A stretch of 64,000 nucleotides of DNA from positions 443,076 through 507,075 of the forward strand of contig NZ_MORL01000002.1 of assembly GCF_001870735.1 (NCBI RefSeq), given 5' to 3'. Position numbers and translations under genes: made by a program. This DNA is from Arsenicibacter rosenii (lineage in GTDB: Bacteria; Bacteroidota; Bacteroidia; Cytophagales; Spirosomataceae). Shown piece after piece: positions 28,081 through 36,904 of this stretch (positions are counted from its first letter, which is position 1; each line of letters begins with the position of its first letter). The notes beneath the pieces are model-generated. The model was not told the origin of the DNA and made no database searches. It saw nothing but the letters and a program-made list of their open reading frames with translations.

Positions 28081-28091
28081 CGCGTTTACGC

Positions 28092-28871
28092 ATGCACTTC
28101 ATAGAAAAAACAGCCTTAGTCACCGGAGGGGCTTCCGGTCTGGGCGAGGCCACTGTCCGTTTGTTTCATGAACAGGGAGCCAATGTGGTTATTGTTGATC
28201 TCAACGAAACACGCGGAACAGCCCTTGCCGCTGAACTGGGCGAACGGGCTCGTTTTGCCAGAACCAATGTGGCCGACGAAGCCGATGTGCAGGCGGCGGT
28301 CGATCTGGCGGTTAATACGTTCGGCGGGGTTCACATTGCGGTCAACTGCGCCGGTGTAGCCGAAGCCCGGAAAACCATCGGGAAGGTCGAAGGCGTTTAC
28401 GGGCCCCATTCACTCGCTGCCTTTGAGCGGACCATCAAAATTAACCTCATCGGCAGCTTTAATGTGATCCGGCTGGCGGCGTTTGCCATGGAGAAAAATG
28501 CACCCAACGACGATGGCGAACGGGGTGTACTTATTAATACCGCCTCTGTAGCGGCCTACGACGGGCAGATTGGCCAGGCGGCGTATTCGGCGTCGAAAGG
28601 CGGAATAGTTGGCATGACCCTGCCGATTGCACGGGACCTGGCGAAGAGCGGCATCCGGGTGATGACCATTGCGCCCGGCTTGTTCGAAACGCCGTTGCTG
28701 GCCGGTTTACCGGAAGAAGCCCGTATTTCGCTGGGGCAGCAGGTACCGTTTCCGTCGCGGCTGGGCCGGCCACAGGAATATGCGATGCTGGCGAAAGCTA
28801 TCGTCGAAAACCCGATGCTGAACGGTGAAGTGATCCGTCTGGATGGGGCGATCCGGATGGCCCCGAAATAA
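28092..28871 (+). CDS. Short-chain dehydrogenase/reductase (SDR), HSD10-like
   Basis: 259 aa, single Rossmann domain. The NAD-binding motif is TGGASGLG (residues 11-18), Asp36 after the second strand favours NAD(H), and the active site is Ser152, Tyr165 and Lys169 (YSASKGG). The stretch [27 protein letters not shown] is typical of type-2 3-hydroxyacyl-CoA dehydrogenases, which oxidise short or branched 3-hydroxyacyl-CoAs and some alcohols. It is cytoplasmic. It lies 11 bases after the FAD enzyme and probably shares part of its transcription, but the enzymes act in different compartments. Confidence 0.9.
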   Translation: MHFIEKTALVTGGASGLGEATVRLFHEQGANVVIVDLNETRGTALAAELGERARFARTNVADEADVQAAVDLAVNTFGGVHIAVNCAGVAEARKTIGKVEGVYGPHSLAAFERTIKINLIGSFNVIRLAAFAMEKNAPNDDGERGVLINTASVAAYDGQIGQAAYSASKGGIVGMTLPIARDLAKSGIRVMTIAPGLFETPLLAGLPEEARISLGQQVPFPSRLGRPQEYAMLAKAIVENPMLNGEVIRLDGAIRMAPK

Positions 28872-28902
28872 AGCCGGTACGTATAGTATTGCTGGAGCAG
28901 GC

Positions 28903-29817
28903 TCAGGCCTGTTCCAGCGTAGTTTTAATTTTTACGACCACATCGGTTGATACACCAACCAACGAAGCGATCTTCTCAACCGTGAAATCGGTTTGGGTCA
29001 ACAGATTTTGAATGAACAACTTATTCTGTTGTTCAATGCCCTGTGCCAGGCCCTGTCTCATGCCCAGCTTTTCGGCCCGATAAAGCAAAAATTCTTCAAG
29101 TCCCATGTTTTTTGGCTGGTTGGTTATCGTATCAATCTGTTCATCAAATTTACTAATACTGTCGGGGTTCTCAAAACGGATGTAGAAACGGAGAAAGTTT
29201 AATAATGTCCGGATCTTGGGTTTTGAGTATGACCTGATCAATAGGCGTTTAGCTAAGTCTACTTTTAAATCGAATAATTGCGTTTCTGTTAACCGGCGCT
29301 TTTGTAGCGCTAACAATACCGTCATGATAACAACGGCAAACGGATTGGGGTTTTGACTCAGTAGCGCCTGATCCTGCTCAATTACTTTGTAGACATTGTA
29401 CCGATACGTAAGGGTGGTCCCCAATAAAGATGACTCATAAAACTCAGGTTTAAATGAGCGGTAGCGGTCAGTTAAAATTGCAAATGCCACTACGGACTGC
29501 TGATACTTGTCGAAAATGCGGGCATAGTACTCGTACATCCGTTTGGCAAATGCATTATCACGGTAGCCCTGTACTTCGATATGAACCAGTATCCAGGCTT
29601 CAGTGCCCTGCCGGGTAAAGACTTTGATCAGTTTGTCGACATAACGCGGTTGAAATTCGTCTTCCGCCGGCGGGAATAACTGATTTAACTCTTTGTCGAG
29701 AAAGACAAACCCTTTGTCGAAGTCAAAAATCTGTTCTGCATCAGGGATAAAAAATTGCAGAAAGTCGTCAAAAATATCCTCTAGCAGAGATTTCCAGAGC
29801 GAGTCATCACGCTTCAT
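28903..29817 (-). CDS. Rpn/PD-(D/E)XK family nuclease-like protein
   Basis: 304 aa from the ATG at 29817; an ATG at 29895 would extend it over the start of the divergent receptor gene and add 26 unconserved residues. The core has the PD-(D/E)XK layout: Asp61 in RYVDKLIKV, then Glu81-x-Gln83 in ILVHIEVQGYRD. The following YEYYARIFDKY region and the C-terminal helices with a QGLAQGIEQQN-type repeat are characteristic of Rpn/YhgA-like proteins, which in E. coli are DNA endonucleases that promote recA-independent recombination. Such genes occur as dispersed mobile-like families. It is more AT-rich than its neighbours. Confidence 0.83.
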   Translation of the reverse strand: MKRDDSLWKSLLEDIFDDFLQFFIPDAEQIFDFDKGFVFLDKELNQLFPPAEDEFQPRYVDKLIKVFTRQGTEAWILVHIEVQGYRDNAFAKRMYEYYARIFDKYQQSVVAFAILTDRYRSFKPEFYESSLLGTTLTYRYNVYKVIEQDQALLSQNPNPFAVVIMTVLLALQKRRLTETQLFDLKVDLAKRLLIRSYSKPKIRTLLNFLRFYIRFENPDSISKFDEQIDTITNQPKNMGLEEFLLYRAEKLGMRQGLAQGIEQQNKLFIQNLLTQTDFTVEKIASLVGVSTDVVVKIKTTLEQA

Positions 29818-29893
29818 ATTGGCAGAGAAGTTGTTTGTGCCTATAAGACTGACTAAGTGATCATTCGATACGGTCAGCGTTGTATTTTGCAGC

Positions 29894-32239
29894 ATGAAAC
29901 CGGTCGTACTGCTTTTCCTGCTGCTTCCCTTGACCTTACCCGCTCAGTCGCTGACTCAGACCATCCGGGGGCGCGTTACCGATAAAACAACTAAAACAGG
30001 ATTGCCGGGGGCTACCCTTCTGGTAGTGGGCACGCAGCATGGGGCTGTTGCAGATCGGGAAGGCTATTTCCGGCTGGATGAGGTGCCGGTTGGCCGGCAG
30101 ACGCTGCGGGTGTCGTATGTCGGCTACCGCGAAATTGTGCTGACTAACCTGATTGTAAATTCAGCGAAAGAACTGATTATACAGGCAGAACTGGACGAAT
30201 CGGTCGTGATGGCGAATGAGGTGATTGTCAAAGCCAAAGCCGATAAGGCAAAGCCAATCAATGAACTGGCGGCGGTCAGCGCCCGCGTGTTTACCGTCGA
30301 GGAAACGAGCCGGTATGCCGGTGCGTTTATGGATCCCGCCCGGCTGGTTACCAACTTCGCCGGTGCTCAGAACCCACGCAACGACCGGAATGATGTGGTT
30401 GTACGGGGGAATTCGCCGCTGGGTGTGCTGTGGCGGCTCGAAGGGGTAGACATTCCCAATCCCAATCACTTCGCGTTTCTGGGCTCATCGGGCGGGATCA
30501 GCATCCTGAATACCAACACACTCGCCAACTCCGATTTTCTGACGGGCGCGTTTCCGGCTGAATATGGGAACCGCACCGCCGCGGCCTTCGACCTTAACCT
30601 GCGTACGGGCAACAACGCCCGGTACGAGTATACCGGTCAGGCGGGAATCGGTGGTCTGGAATTTGGCATCGAAGGCCCCGTTCAGCGGAAAAAGCATAGC
30701 TCCTTTATGGCCAGTTACCGGACATTTTCGCTGAAGTCAATTGAGCAGCTGGGCCTGAAACCAGCCGTCACGGGTGGTCTGCCCGACTTTCAGGACCTGA
30801 CGTTTAAACTCAATCTGCCGTCGGAGAAATGGGGGAGTATTACCGTCTTCGGCCTTGGTGGTAAAAGTACCTACCATGAGCGTGATGATACCGGTGCCCG
30901 CAATGATCTGGGCTCCGGCATGGGTGTAGCCGGCCTGACACACCTTTATCATTTTTCGCCCAAAACCTACGGAAAACTATACCTGTCCTGGTCGGGCAGC
31001 GAGACCACAGAACAAGACCTTAACACCAGCCAGCAACTGACGCAGGACCTGCGGATGAATTACCAGCAGGTGCAGGGGCGGTATGAGGTGGTGCAGAAAT
31101 TTACCGCCCGCAACCTCATCAAGGGCGGCATTACCGTCAACCGCATTTACTTCGATTTTCTGGAAAAGCGTTATTCGGGCAAAACGGTCCAGACCCGTTT
31201 CGACGACCGGAGTCAGGCAACGCTATGGCAGAGTTATATTCACTGGCAACACCGCTTTAACGACCGCCTGACGATGAACAGCGGCCTTTATTTCCAGTAT
31301 TTTGGCCTGAACAGTACACAGCGGCTCGAACCACGCTGGTCGTTGCAATGGCAGGCGGCTCCGCAACACCGGCTGTCGCTGGGGTATGGATCGCACAGCC
31401 AGACGCAGCCGCTGGCGCATTACACCCGCCTGTATACCTACACAAACCGCCCTGCGCAGCAGACCAACCATGGCCTGGACTTTACGAAAAGCCATCATCT
31501 GGTGCTGAGCCATGACTGGTCGTTCCACGAAAACTGGCGGCTGAAAAGCGAAGCCTATTATCAGTCGCTGTACGATGTGCCGGTCACGCTTCGCCCTTCC
31601 CCGTTTTTCTCAACGATTAATACCGGTACCGTTGAGCAGGGCGTGCTGAACATCCCGGACAGTCTGCTCAACGCCGGTGCCGGGTATAACACGGGTATGG
31701 AGTTTACGCTGGAAAAGTTCTTCCGGCAACGAGCCACCCTGGAGCCCCATTACCTGCTGGCTACGCTCTCGGTCTTCCGGTCGAGATATCAGGGAGCAGA
31801 CCACATCTGGCGCAATACGGCCTTTGGGAATCAGTATGTACTGAACCTGCTGGCGGGTTATGAGTGGGCCGTTGGCCGCGCCCGGAATAATGCCCTGTTG
31901 GTTGATGTCCGGTTCAGCGCGACAGGTGGTAAACCGTATATTCCGGTTGATCTTGCTGCGTCGGTTAAGGCGAAAAGTGAGGTACGCGATACAAAAAACG
32001 CGTACCAGACCCGGCTGGCACCTTATCAGCGGATTGATCTCAAAACGTCCTTTCGTTTTAACCGGCCCAAAGCCAGCCATTATCTGTTTGTCGAACTCAC
32101 CAATCTGCTGAGTGAGGAGGTGGCATTAACCGTCCGTTACGATAATGCTACAAAGTCGGTCAGAACGCAGTATTACGGGTTTAAACTCCTGCCGCTGGCC
32201 GGTTATCGCATCGGCTGGGGAAAGACTAAGGCGCGGTAA
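29894..32239 (+). CDS. TonB-dependent outer-membrane receptor with CarboxypepD_reg-like domain
   Basis: 781 aa. Signal peptide about 1-18; a carboxypeptidase regulatory-like domain (about 22-105; IRGRVTDKTTKTGLPGATLL); a plug domain (about 120-240; NDVVVRGNSPLGVLWRLEGV); then a beta-barrel ending at about residue 781. It is too short for the SusC class (about 1000 aa) and has no SusD partner, so it more likely takes up a metal complex, cofactor or peptide. The start ATG overlaps an unused ATG of the opposite strand. Its 3-prime end overlaps the convergent hydrolase gene by 14 bases. Confidence 0.88.
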   Translation: MKPVVLLFLLLPLTLPAQSLTQTIRGRVTDKTTKTGLPGATLLVVGTQHGAVADREGYFRLDEVPVGRQTLRVSYVGYREIVLTNLIVNSAKELIIQAELDESVVMANEVIVKAKADKAKPINELAAVSARVFTVEETSRYAGAFMDPARLVTNFAGAQNPRNDRNDVVVRGNSPLGVLWRLEGVDIPNPNHFAFLGSSGGISILNTNTLANSDFLTGAFPAEYGNRTAAAFDLNLRTGNNARYEYTGQAGIGGLEFGIEGPVQRKKHSSFMASYRTFSLKSIEQLGLKPAVTGGLPDFQDLTFKLNLPSEKWGSITVFGLGGKSTYHERDDTGARNDLGSGMGVAGLTHLYHFSPKTYGKLYLSWSGSETTEQDLNTSQQLTQDLRMNYQQVQGRYEVVQKFTARNLIKGGITVNRIYFDFLEKRYSGKTVQTRFDDRSQATLWQSYIHWQHRFNDRLTMNSGLYFQYFGLNSTQRLEPRWSLQWQAAPQHRLSLGYGSHSQTQPLAHYTRLYTYTNRPAQQTNHGLDFTKSHHLVLSHDWSFHENWRLKSEAYYQSLYDVPVTLRPSPFFSTINTGTVEQGVLNIPDSLLNAGAGYNTGMEFTLEKFFRQRATLEPHYLLATLSVFRSRYQGADHIWRNTAFGNQYVLNLLAGYEWAVGRARNNALLVDVRFSATGGKPYIPVDLAASVKAKSEVRDTKNAYQTRLAPYQRIDLKTSFRFNRPKASHYLFVELTNLLSEEVALTVRYDNATKSVRTQYYGFKLLPLAGYRIGWGKTKAR

Positions 32240-33143
32240 AGCTGTTGGCTTTGAGCCATGTTCTGCACTGGGCAAACCAGTCTTCTTTTGCCGGTGCTTT
32301 AGAAAAACCGTGTGCCCCGGTCGGGTAAATATGCATACCGGCCGCTACGCCATGGCGCAGTAAGGCTTCGTAAAAACGCAGGCTGTTGCCAATCGGCACC
32401 ACGGTATCATCGCCGGCATGGAGCAGAAACGTCGGTGGCGTTTGCGTCGTTACCTGCAGGTCGTTGGAAAACAGGTCAACCTGCGCTTTGGCAGGCGAGG
32501 TGCCCAGCAGCCGTTCCCGGGAGCCTTTGTGGCCCAGACTGTCGGAGAAACTGATGACCGGATAGACCAGAATCATAAAATCGGGGCGGAGGCTGATGCC
32601 ATCGGGATGGCTGATATAGGCTTTTGAGAAGTGCGTACCGGCTGTGGAAGCCAGATGACCACCCGCTGAGAAACCCATGATACCAATCTTTGCCGGATTG
32701 ACACCCCATTCACCGGCCCGCTGCCGGACGAGGCTGATGGCTTGCTGCGCGTCCTGCAAAGGCGCAATGGACTTATCCTTGTTGGTATTGTCGCCCGGGA
32801 GCCGGTATTTCAGGACGAAAGCCGCAATACCCAGCTCATTCAGCGCCTGCGCCACGTCGTAGCCTTCGCGCTTCATTACGAGGGTGCCGTACCCGCCACC
32901 CGGACAGACAATGACGGCCGCCCCCGTTGCCTTGTCGCGTGGCGGCAGGTAAATGCTGAGCGTTGGCCGTGATACCTTCGATACTCCCTGGCTGGCATTT
33001 ACCACTTCCTCGTCGGGGGCATCGGTGTTATTCGGAATAGCACCCGGGTACAGGGGAATGGCCTGCTGGGCGTTGCCCGTCAATGAGAAAAAGATACCGG
33101 CGAGGAGAAAACCGGCCGTAAGGACACGTTTGAATGAAAGCAT
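32226..33143 (-). CDS. Exported alpha/beta hydrolase (BD-FAE/acetyl-esterase type)
   Basis: 305 aa with a signal peptide ending near residue 25 (TGNAQ). The oxyanion region CPGGGYG (80-86), nucleophile Ser159 in GFSAGG, acid in LLHAGDDTVVP and catalytic His in TGAHGF all fit carboxylesterases of the acetylxylan esterase/BD-FAE group. It would remove acetyl or similar esters in the periplasm. The stop codon lies inside the convergent receptor gene (14-base overlap), so transcription of one may affect the other. Substrate unknown. Confidence 0.88.
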   Translation of the reverse strand: MLSFKRVLTAGFLLAGIFFSLTGNAQQAIPLYPGAIPNNTDAPDEEVVNASQGVSKVSRPTLSIYLPPRDKATGAAVIVCPGGGYGTLVMKREGYDVAQALNELGIAAFVLKYRLPGDNTNKDKSIAPLQDAQQAISLVRQRAGEWGVNPAKIGIMGFSAGGHLASTAGTHFSKAYISHPDGISLRPDFMILVYPVISFSDSLGHKGSRERLLGTSPAKAQVDLFSNDLQVTTQTPPTFLLHAGDDTVVPIGNSLRFYEALLRHGVAAGMHIYPTGAHGFSKAPAKEDWFAQCRTWLKANSFTAP

Positions 33144-33227
33144 GAGTAGTAAGAGACAAGAGGGCCTGGTCTTTATAAGGCAATAAAACCGTATTTTTAA
33201 CCCATCGGAAACGGATTAATCAACTAT

Positions 33228-34508
33228 ATGAAACACATTTTTCTTTTCACGCTTACGCTTATCTTGTTGACGCATACACTTCAGGCCCAAACCGATACGG
33301 CTTCCGTTGTAGTGCCGGTTGGTGGTAACTCGTGGATGAACCCGTCCGGGTCCGAAAAAATCCGGAATGAGGGACTGAGCAACTGGCTACACCCGAATAC
33401 GTGGCTGCAAACCTACGTCTGGGTAACAACTCCCGGAAAGCTGCGGGTGGCAATTGGTGGAACGGTGCCGGAGGGGAGCAGTACCTTGCGTGTATCGGTG
33501 CTGGGGCAGGGGAAAGAAGTGCAGCTGCCGGCAAAACAATCGGGCGATGCCCTCGTCGGTGAGTGGGATGTGCCGGTTAAAGGATACGTACTGATTGAGA
33601 CAGAAGGCCTGTCGAAAACGGGGCGCGGGTTTGCTGAAATAAGCCATTTGCGGTTAAGCGGACCGGCATCGAAAGGCGCTCAGTTTGTGCGGAACAATGA
33701 AGGCAATTACTTCTACTGGGGTCGTCGCGGGCCGTCGGTACACCTGAACTATCCGTTGCCTGCCGGTAAACAGATCGAGTGGTTCTATAATGAGCTGACC
33801 ATTCCGGAGGGGCAGGATGTGATCGGGTCGTATTTTATGGCGAATGGGTTTGCCGAAGGGTACTTTGGCATACAGGTCAATTCGCCGACAGAGCGCCGGA
33901 TTTTGTTCTCGGTCTGGAGTCCGTTTAAAACCGATGACCCGAAAAGCATTCCTGACGATCAGAAAATTGTCATGCTCAAAAAAGGCGAAGGGGTGTATAC
34001 CGGCGAATTCGGCAACGAGGGTGCAGGCGGGCAGAGTTTTCTGCGCTACAACTGGAAGGCAGGCAATACCTATCGCTTTTTGCTGCGCGGCCAGCCCGTT
34101 GAGAATAACAGCACGATATACACCGCCTACTTCTACGCACCGGAACAGAGCAAGTGGCAGGTGATTGCCAGCTTTAAACGCCCCGCCACATCGACGCACC
34201 TGATGCGGTTACATTCATTCCTCGAAAACTTTATCCCTGCAACCGGTAACCACAGCCGTATGGCCCGTTATGGTAATCAATGGGTCCGGGATACCGGCGG
34301 CGTGTGGCACGAACTGACGCAGGCCCGCTTTACCGGCGATGCCACCGCCCAGAAAGGCTACCGGCTCGACTATGCCGGCGGGTTGGCCGATGGTGCCTTT
34401 TTTCTGAAAAACTGCGGCTTTTTTAGTGAAAACGTGCCGTTAAAGACCGAATTTACCCGTCCGGCAACCGGAAAAGCACCGGACATTGCGCTCGACAAAC
34501 TGCCTTAA
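33228..34508 (+). CDS. Exported DUF3472/DUF5077 protein
   Basis: 426 aa with a signal peptide (about 1-20, ending LQAQ). The N-terminal part (about 25-150) is a DUF5077-like beta domain with WMNPSGSEKIRNEGLSNW, and the larger C-terminal part (about 160-400) is the DUF3472 domain (FYWGRRGPSVHLNYPLPAG, GYFGIQVNSPTERRILFSVW). Proteins of this kind are common in Bacteroidetes and look like surface or periplasmic carbohydrate-binding beta-sandwiches; no activity is established to my knowledge. It is flanked by a divergent hydrolase and ended by a strong hairpin, so it is monocistronic. Confidence 0.82.
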   Translation: MKHIFLFTLTLILLTHTLQAQTDTASVVVPVGGNSWMNPSGSEKIRNEGLSNWLHPNTWLQTYVWVTTPGKLRVAIGGTVPEGSSTLRVSVLGQGKEVQLPAKQSGDALVGEWDVPVKGYVLIETEGLSKTGRGFAEISHLRLSGPASKGAQFVRNNEGNYFYWGRRGPSVHLNYPLPAGKQIEWFYNELTIPEGQDVIGSYFMANGFAEGYFGIQVNSPTERRILFSVWSPFKTDDPKSIPDDQKIVMLKKGEGVYTGEFGNEGAGGQSFLRYNWKAGNTYRFLLRGQPVENNSTIYTAYFYAPEQSKWQVIASFKRPATSTHLMRLHSFLENFIPATGNHSRMARYGNQWVRDTGGVWHELTQARFTGDATAQKGYRLDYAGGLADGAFFLKNCGFFSENVPLKTEFTRPATGKAPDIALDKLP

Positions 34509-34532
34509 CTGTAGCTGGTTATTCTGAAAAAC

Positions 34533-34562
34533 ACGCGGCCCGGTCAACAGACCGGGCCGCGT
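34533..34562. terminator. GC-rich bidirectional hairpin
   Basis: Perfect 12-bp stem (34533-34544 with 34551-34562) with a 6-base loop between the convergent DUF3472 and CpxP-like genes. The A-run to its left gives a short U-tract for the minus-strand direction. Confidence 0.65.
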
Positions 34563-34596
34563 TCATGTAGTAAAGGCAGGTATTCGAAACGGTTGT

Positions 34597-35025
34597 TTAA
34601 CCACGTTGTCCGTAGCCACGGGGGCCGTCTCCACGGGGGCCGTAGCCACCTTTATTGTCATACCGGTTGTTGCTGCCCTGAAAGGCAAGCAGCTTCTGGC
34701 GTTGTACGGGCGTTAATACCTCAAAAATCTCCTGTTGTTTTTTCTGCTCCAGCTCACGTAGGTTTCTGTCTGACAGGTACCGGCCTTTGTTGATCACCAG
34801 CTTGTCGTACCGGTTTTCAATTTTATTAATCGCTTTTTCCTGCTGGAATGACAGCTTGACCACATGGTCTAACTGGTCAAGCTTAAACAAATCGACTTTG
34901 TTGTCAATCTGTTGTGCCCTGTTAAGCTTGCTTTTCTGCGCCGGCTGATCATAACCACGCTGCGCAAATGTGTTACCGATAGCAAGGGTCGTAACGAGGG
35001 CGAGGGTCAATAGGGTCGTTTTCAT
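34597..35025 (-). CDS. Small exported CpxP/Spy-like protein
   Basis: 142 aa. Signal peptide about 1-21. The mature part is helical and charged (KLDQLDHVVKLSFQQEKAIN, NRYDKLVINKGRYLSDR) and carries an LTxxQ-type motif in EVLTPVQRQKLLAF, as in the periplasmic chaperones CpxP and Spy. The last 25 residues are a Gly/Arg/Tyr repeat (GPRGDGPRGYG), unusual for the family. It probably binds unfolded envelope proteins or metal. The 270-bp region upstream contains its promoter and that of the divergent lipoprotein. Confidence 0.75.
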   Translation of the reverse strand: MKTTLLTLALVTTLAIGNTFAQRGYDQPAQKSKLNRAQQIDNKVDLFKLDQLDHVVKLSFQQEKAINKIENRYDKLVINKGRYLSDRNLRELEQKKQQEIFEVLTPVQRQKLLAFQGSNNRYDNKGGYGPRGDGPRGYGQRG

Positions 35026-35297
35026 GATGTCTGTTCGTTTTTTGTTGTTTCTGAAGGTTAGAGGCCATCTGGTGGTCGGCGTTTAACGGGCCATTGGCAA
35101 GAGTCGACAGCAGAGCGGTATGTGTCGATCAATGCATCTTTTTTGCCGACAGAAGTTACATTTGATACGCGTTTTTTATCAGTTCATCCGGCTTTTTTTA
35201 CGGTTTACCCGTTCGCCCGGAGCAGCAGGCAGTAAAAATGGCTCTTTGTGATAGTACCTAACGGATAGGTGCATGTGGTAAACAACAACCATTCACA

Positions 35298-36170
35298 ATG
35301 CGAACGATTGTATCAAAAGTCATGGCGACCTTGTCGGTTGCCGCCGTTTTGACGCTGGCGGCCTGTCAGCCGGATCAGAAAACAATTTCACCGGACCCGA
35401 ACCAAGGAAAAACGCCCCCGAAAGATACCACCCGGCCAAATCCGAATAACGGGGGGGATGTCAGTGTTTACAAACGGGTTAAGATTGCCTGGTCGGCCAG
35501 TGATTATGTAGAATATGTTATGGATGGAAGCAATAAAATCCTGCGCTATTGGTCTCAGTACATTTATATCCAGGGAACCGATAAGCTACATCTGCGTTTT
35601 TACGATTTCGTTTATAACGAAAAACAGGAAGTTAAACGACTGCTGCTGGACAATGGCGCATATGTGACGTATACCTACTACGGCGGTCAGGTTAGCCATA
35701 CAGAAGAGTTTGCTGCCAACGGTAAGTTGCTGGCAACCCGTGATTACAGCTACAGTGCGGACGGCAAACAACTGACGGGCATTCAGGAATACCAGTTTCT
35801 GGGTACCGTCAAAAGCGGTATGCGTTATGAATTTGCCTACACGAACGGGAATCTGACGGAGATACGGCAACTACAGGAAAGCTCTGAAAAGGAAGGGGTT
35901 TATGCGTTGGGTATGGTCACGCGTTTTGCACAGTATGACCGGCAGAAAAACGTAGAAAACCTCAGTACGATTTATCCGTACCTGCCCGATGTGGTTTTTC
36001 GCGTCAATAACCCCGGGCTGGTTACGTTTTATAATGCGGATGGCACGGAAATCACGAATGCCCGGAAGCAGTATACGTATACGTACAACGCTCAGGGGTA
36101 TGTACTGACCCGCAAAGAGTCCGGGGCAGGTGGTACCTCAAGCGCTGATTATACGTACACCGGTTTATAA
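35298..36170 (+). CDS. Lipoprotein with RHS/YD-like beta repeats
   Basis: 290 aa. Lipobox LTLAAC with Cys23. A Pro/Asn/Asp-rich tether (about 30-53) is followed by a beta-strand-rich domain with repeated Tyr-Ser/Asp-Gly units (YEYVMDG-like, DYSYSADGKQLTGIQEY, YTYNAQGYVLTRKE), similar to DUF4595 and RHS/YD-repeat proteins of Bacteroidetes. It should sit on the outer membrane, probably at the cell surface. No partner is evident: it is divergent from the CpxP-like gene and convergent with the next. Function unknown. Confidence 0.78.
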   Translation: MRTIVSKVMATLSVAAVLTLAACQPDQKTISPDPNQGKTPPKDTTRPNPNNGGDVSVYKRVKIAWSASDYVEYVMDGSNKILRYWSQYIYIQGTDKLHLRFYDFVYNEKQEVKRLLLDNGAYVTYTYYGGQVSHTEEFAANGKLLATRDYSYSADGKQLTGIQEYQFLGTVKSGMRYEFAYTNGNLTEIRQLQESSEKEGVYALGMVTRFAQYDRQKNVENLSTIYPYLPDVVFRVNNPGLVTFYNADGTEITNARKQYTYTYNAQGYVLTRKESGAGGTSSADYTYTGL

Positions 36171-36189
36171 TCGTCTTCAGGGCGTTCGG

Positions 36190-36738
36190 TCAGGCCTGAA
36201 GCATCAGCGACCGGACACCGATGGTTTCGTAATCCTTTGACGCTAATTCCGGAGCCAGCTTCTGCAGTTCGGTTGGTGCAGGGAACGCTTTATGAAGAGT
36301 ACTGGCTGTCATGGCATTTTGCTTAATGGAGAAATAAATCTCGTTCAGAAATGCATCGGCTACCAGACCCATAACCGGATCGATACTGGCAAAAGGCAAT
36401 TTAGTGTACTGAGCCGTAATACGGATAACGGCGCTCTTTTTACCTGGCACTACATTATTGAACCACTTGTCGCCCCGGTCGGCAATCGCCATCAGGTCAT
36501 GAGTCTGCGTCTGGTGGCCCGATTCCAGTTCAATAGCACGTTTGAGCGTTGTGTTATAAAACAGATTACGGCCAATGTCTGTCGACAATTGTTTCAGCAA
36601 ACAGGCTGTTACCAGATTCGTCAATAAATGATGAGCTTGCCGGACACGTGCAACCGGCGATTTGGTTAGCTCGCTAATCCGTTGCAGATACGCTTCAGAG
36701 GCGAAAAGTTTCGTCGTTTGAGTCATAAACGTTTCCAT
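36190..36738 (-). CDS. Conserved hypothetical protein, weakly DUF937-like
   Basis: 182 aa from the ATG at 36738; an ATG at 36783 adds 15 residues and one at 36726 removes 4. No signal peptide or membrane segment is visible. The protein appears all-helical with a segment (LTNLVTACLLKQLSTDIGRN) that faintly recalls DUF937 proteins. I do not recognise a family with confidence. It is convergent with the lipoprotein gene, 19 bases apart. Confidence 0.65.
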   Translation of the reverse strand: METFMTQTTKLFASEAYLQRISELTKSPVARVRQAHHLLTNLVTACLLKQLSTDIGRNLFYNTTLKRAIELESGHQTQTHDLMAIADRGDKWFNNVVPGKKSAVIRITAQYTKLPFASIDPVMGLVADAFLNEIYFSIKQNAMTASTLHKAFPAPTELQKLAPELASKDYETIGVRSLMLQA

Positions 36739-36850
36739 AGTCTTGTATAGCTGTATAAAAGGTACATACGTATTTGTGGGCATTTAGATTTTTGACAATC
36801 AAGGTTTTTTTGACGATTCATGATCAAATGCGTCACTGTTAGCTTAACAA

Positions 36851-36886
36851 AAAAAGGGCGGGTATGCCAGAAGCCCCGCCCTTTTT
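36851..36886. terminator. Bidirectional terminator after the CocE-type gene
   Basis: A 12-bp stem (36851-36862 with 36875-36886) with A-run on the left and T-run on the right, so it can work in both directions. It lies 19 bases beyond the CocE stop codon and ends the SusC operon. Confidence 0.82.
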
Positions 36887-36904
36887 GCTGCAAAAAATGT
36901 GCCT

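Noticed and set aside
29818-29895. 26-residue N-terminal extension of the Rpn-like protein
   Set aside because: It would overlap the ATG of the divergent receptor; MKRDDSLWKS at 29817 matches the usual family start.
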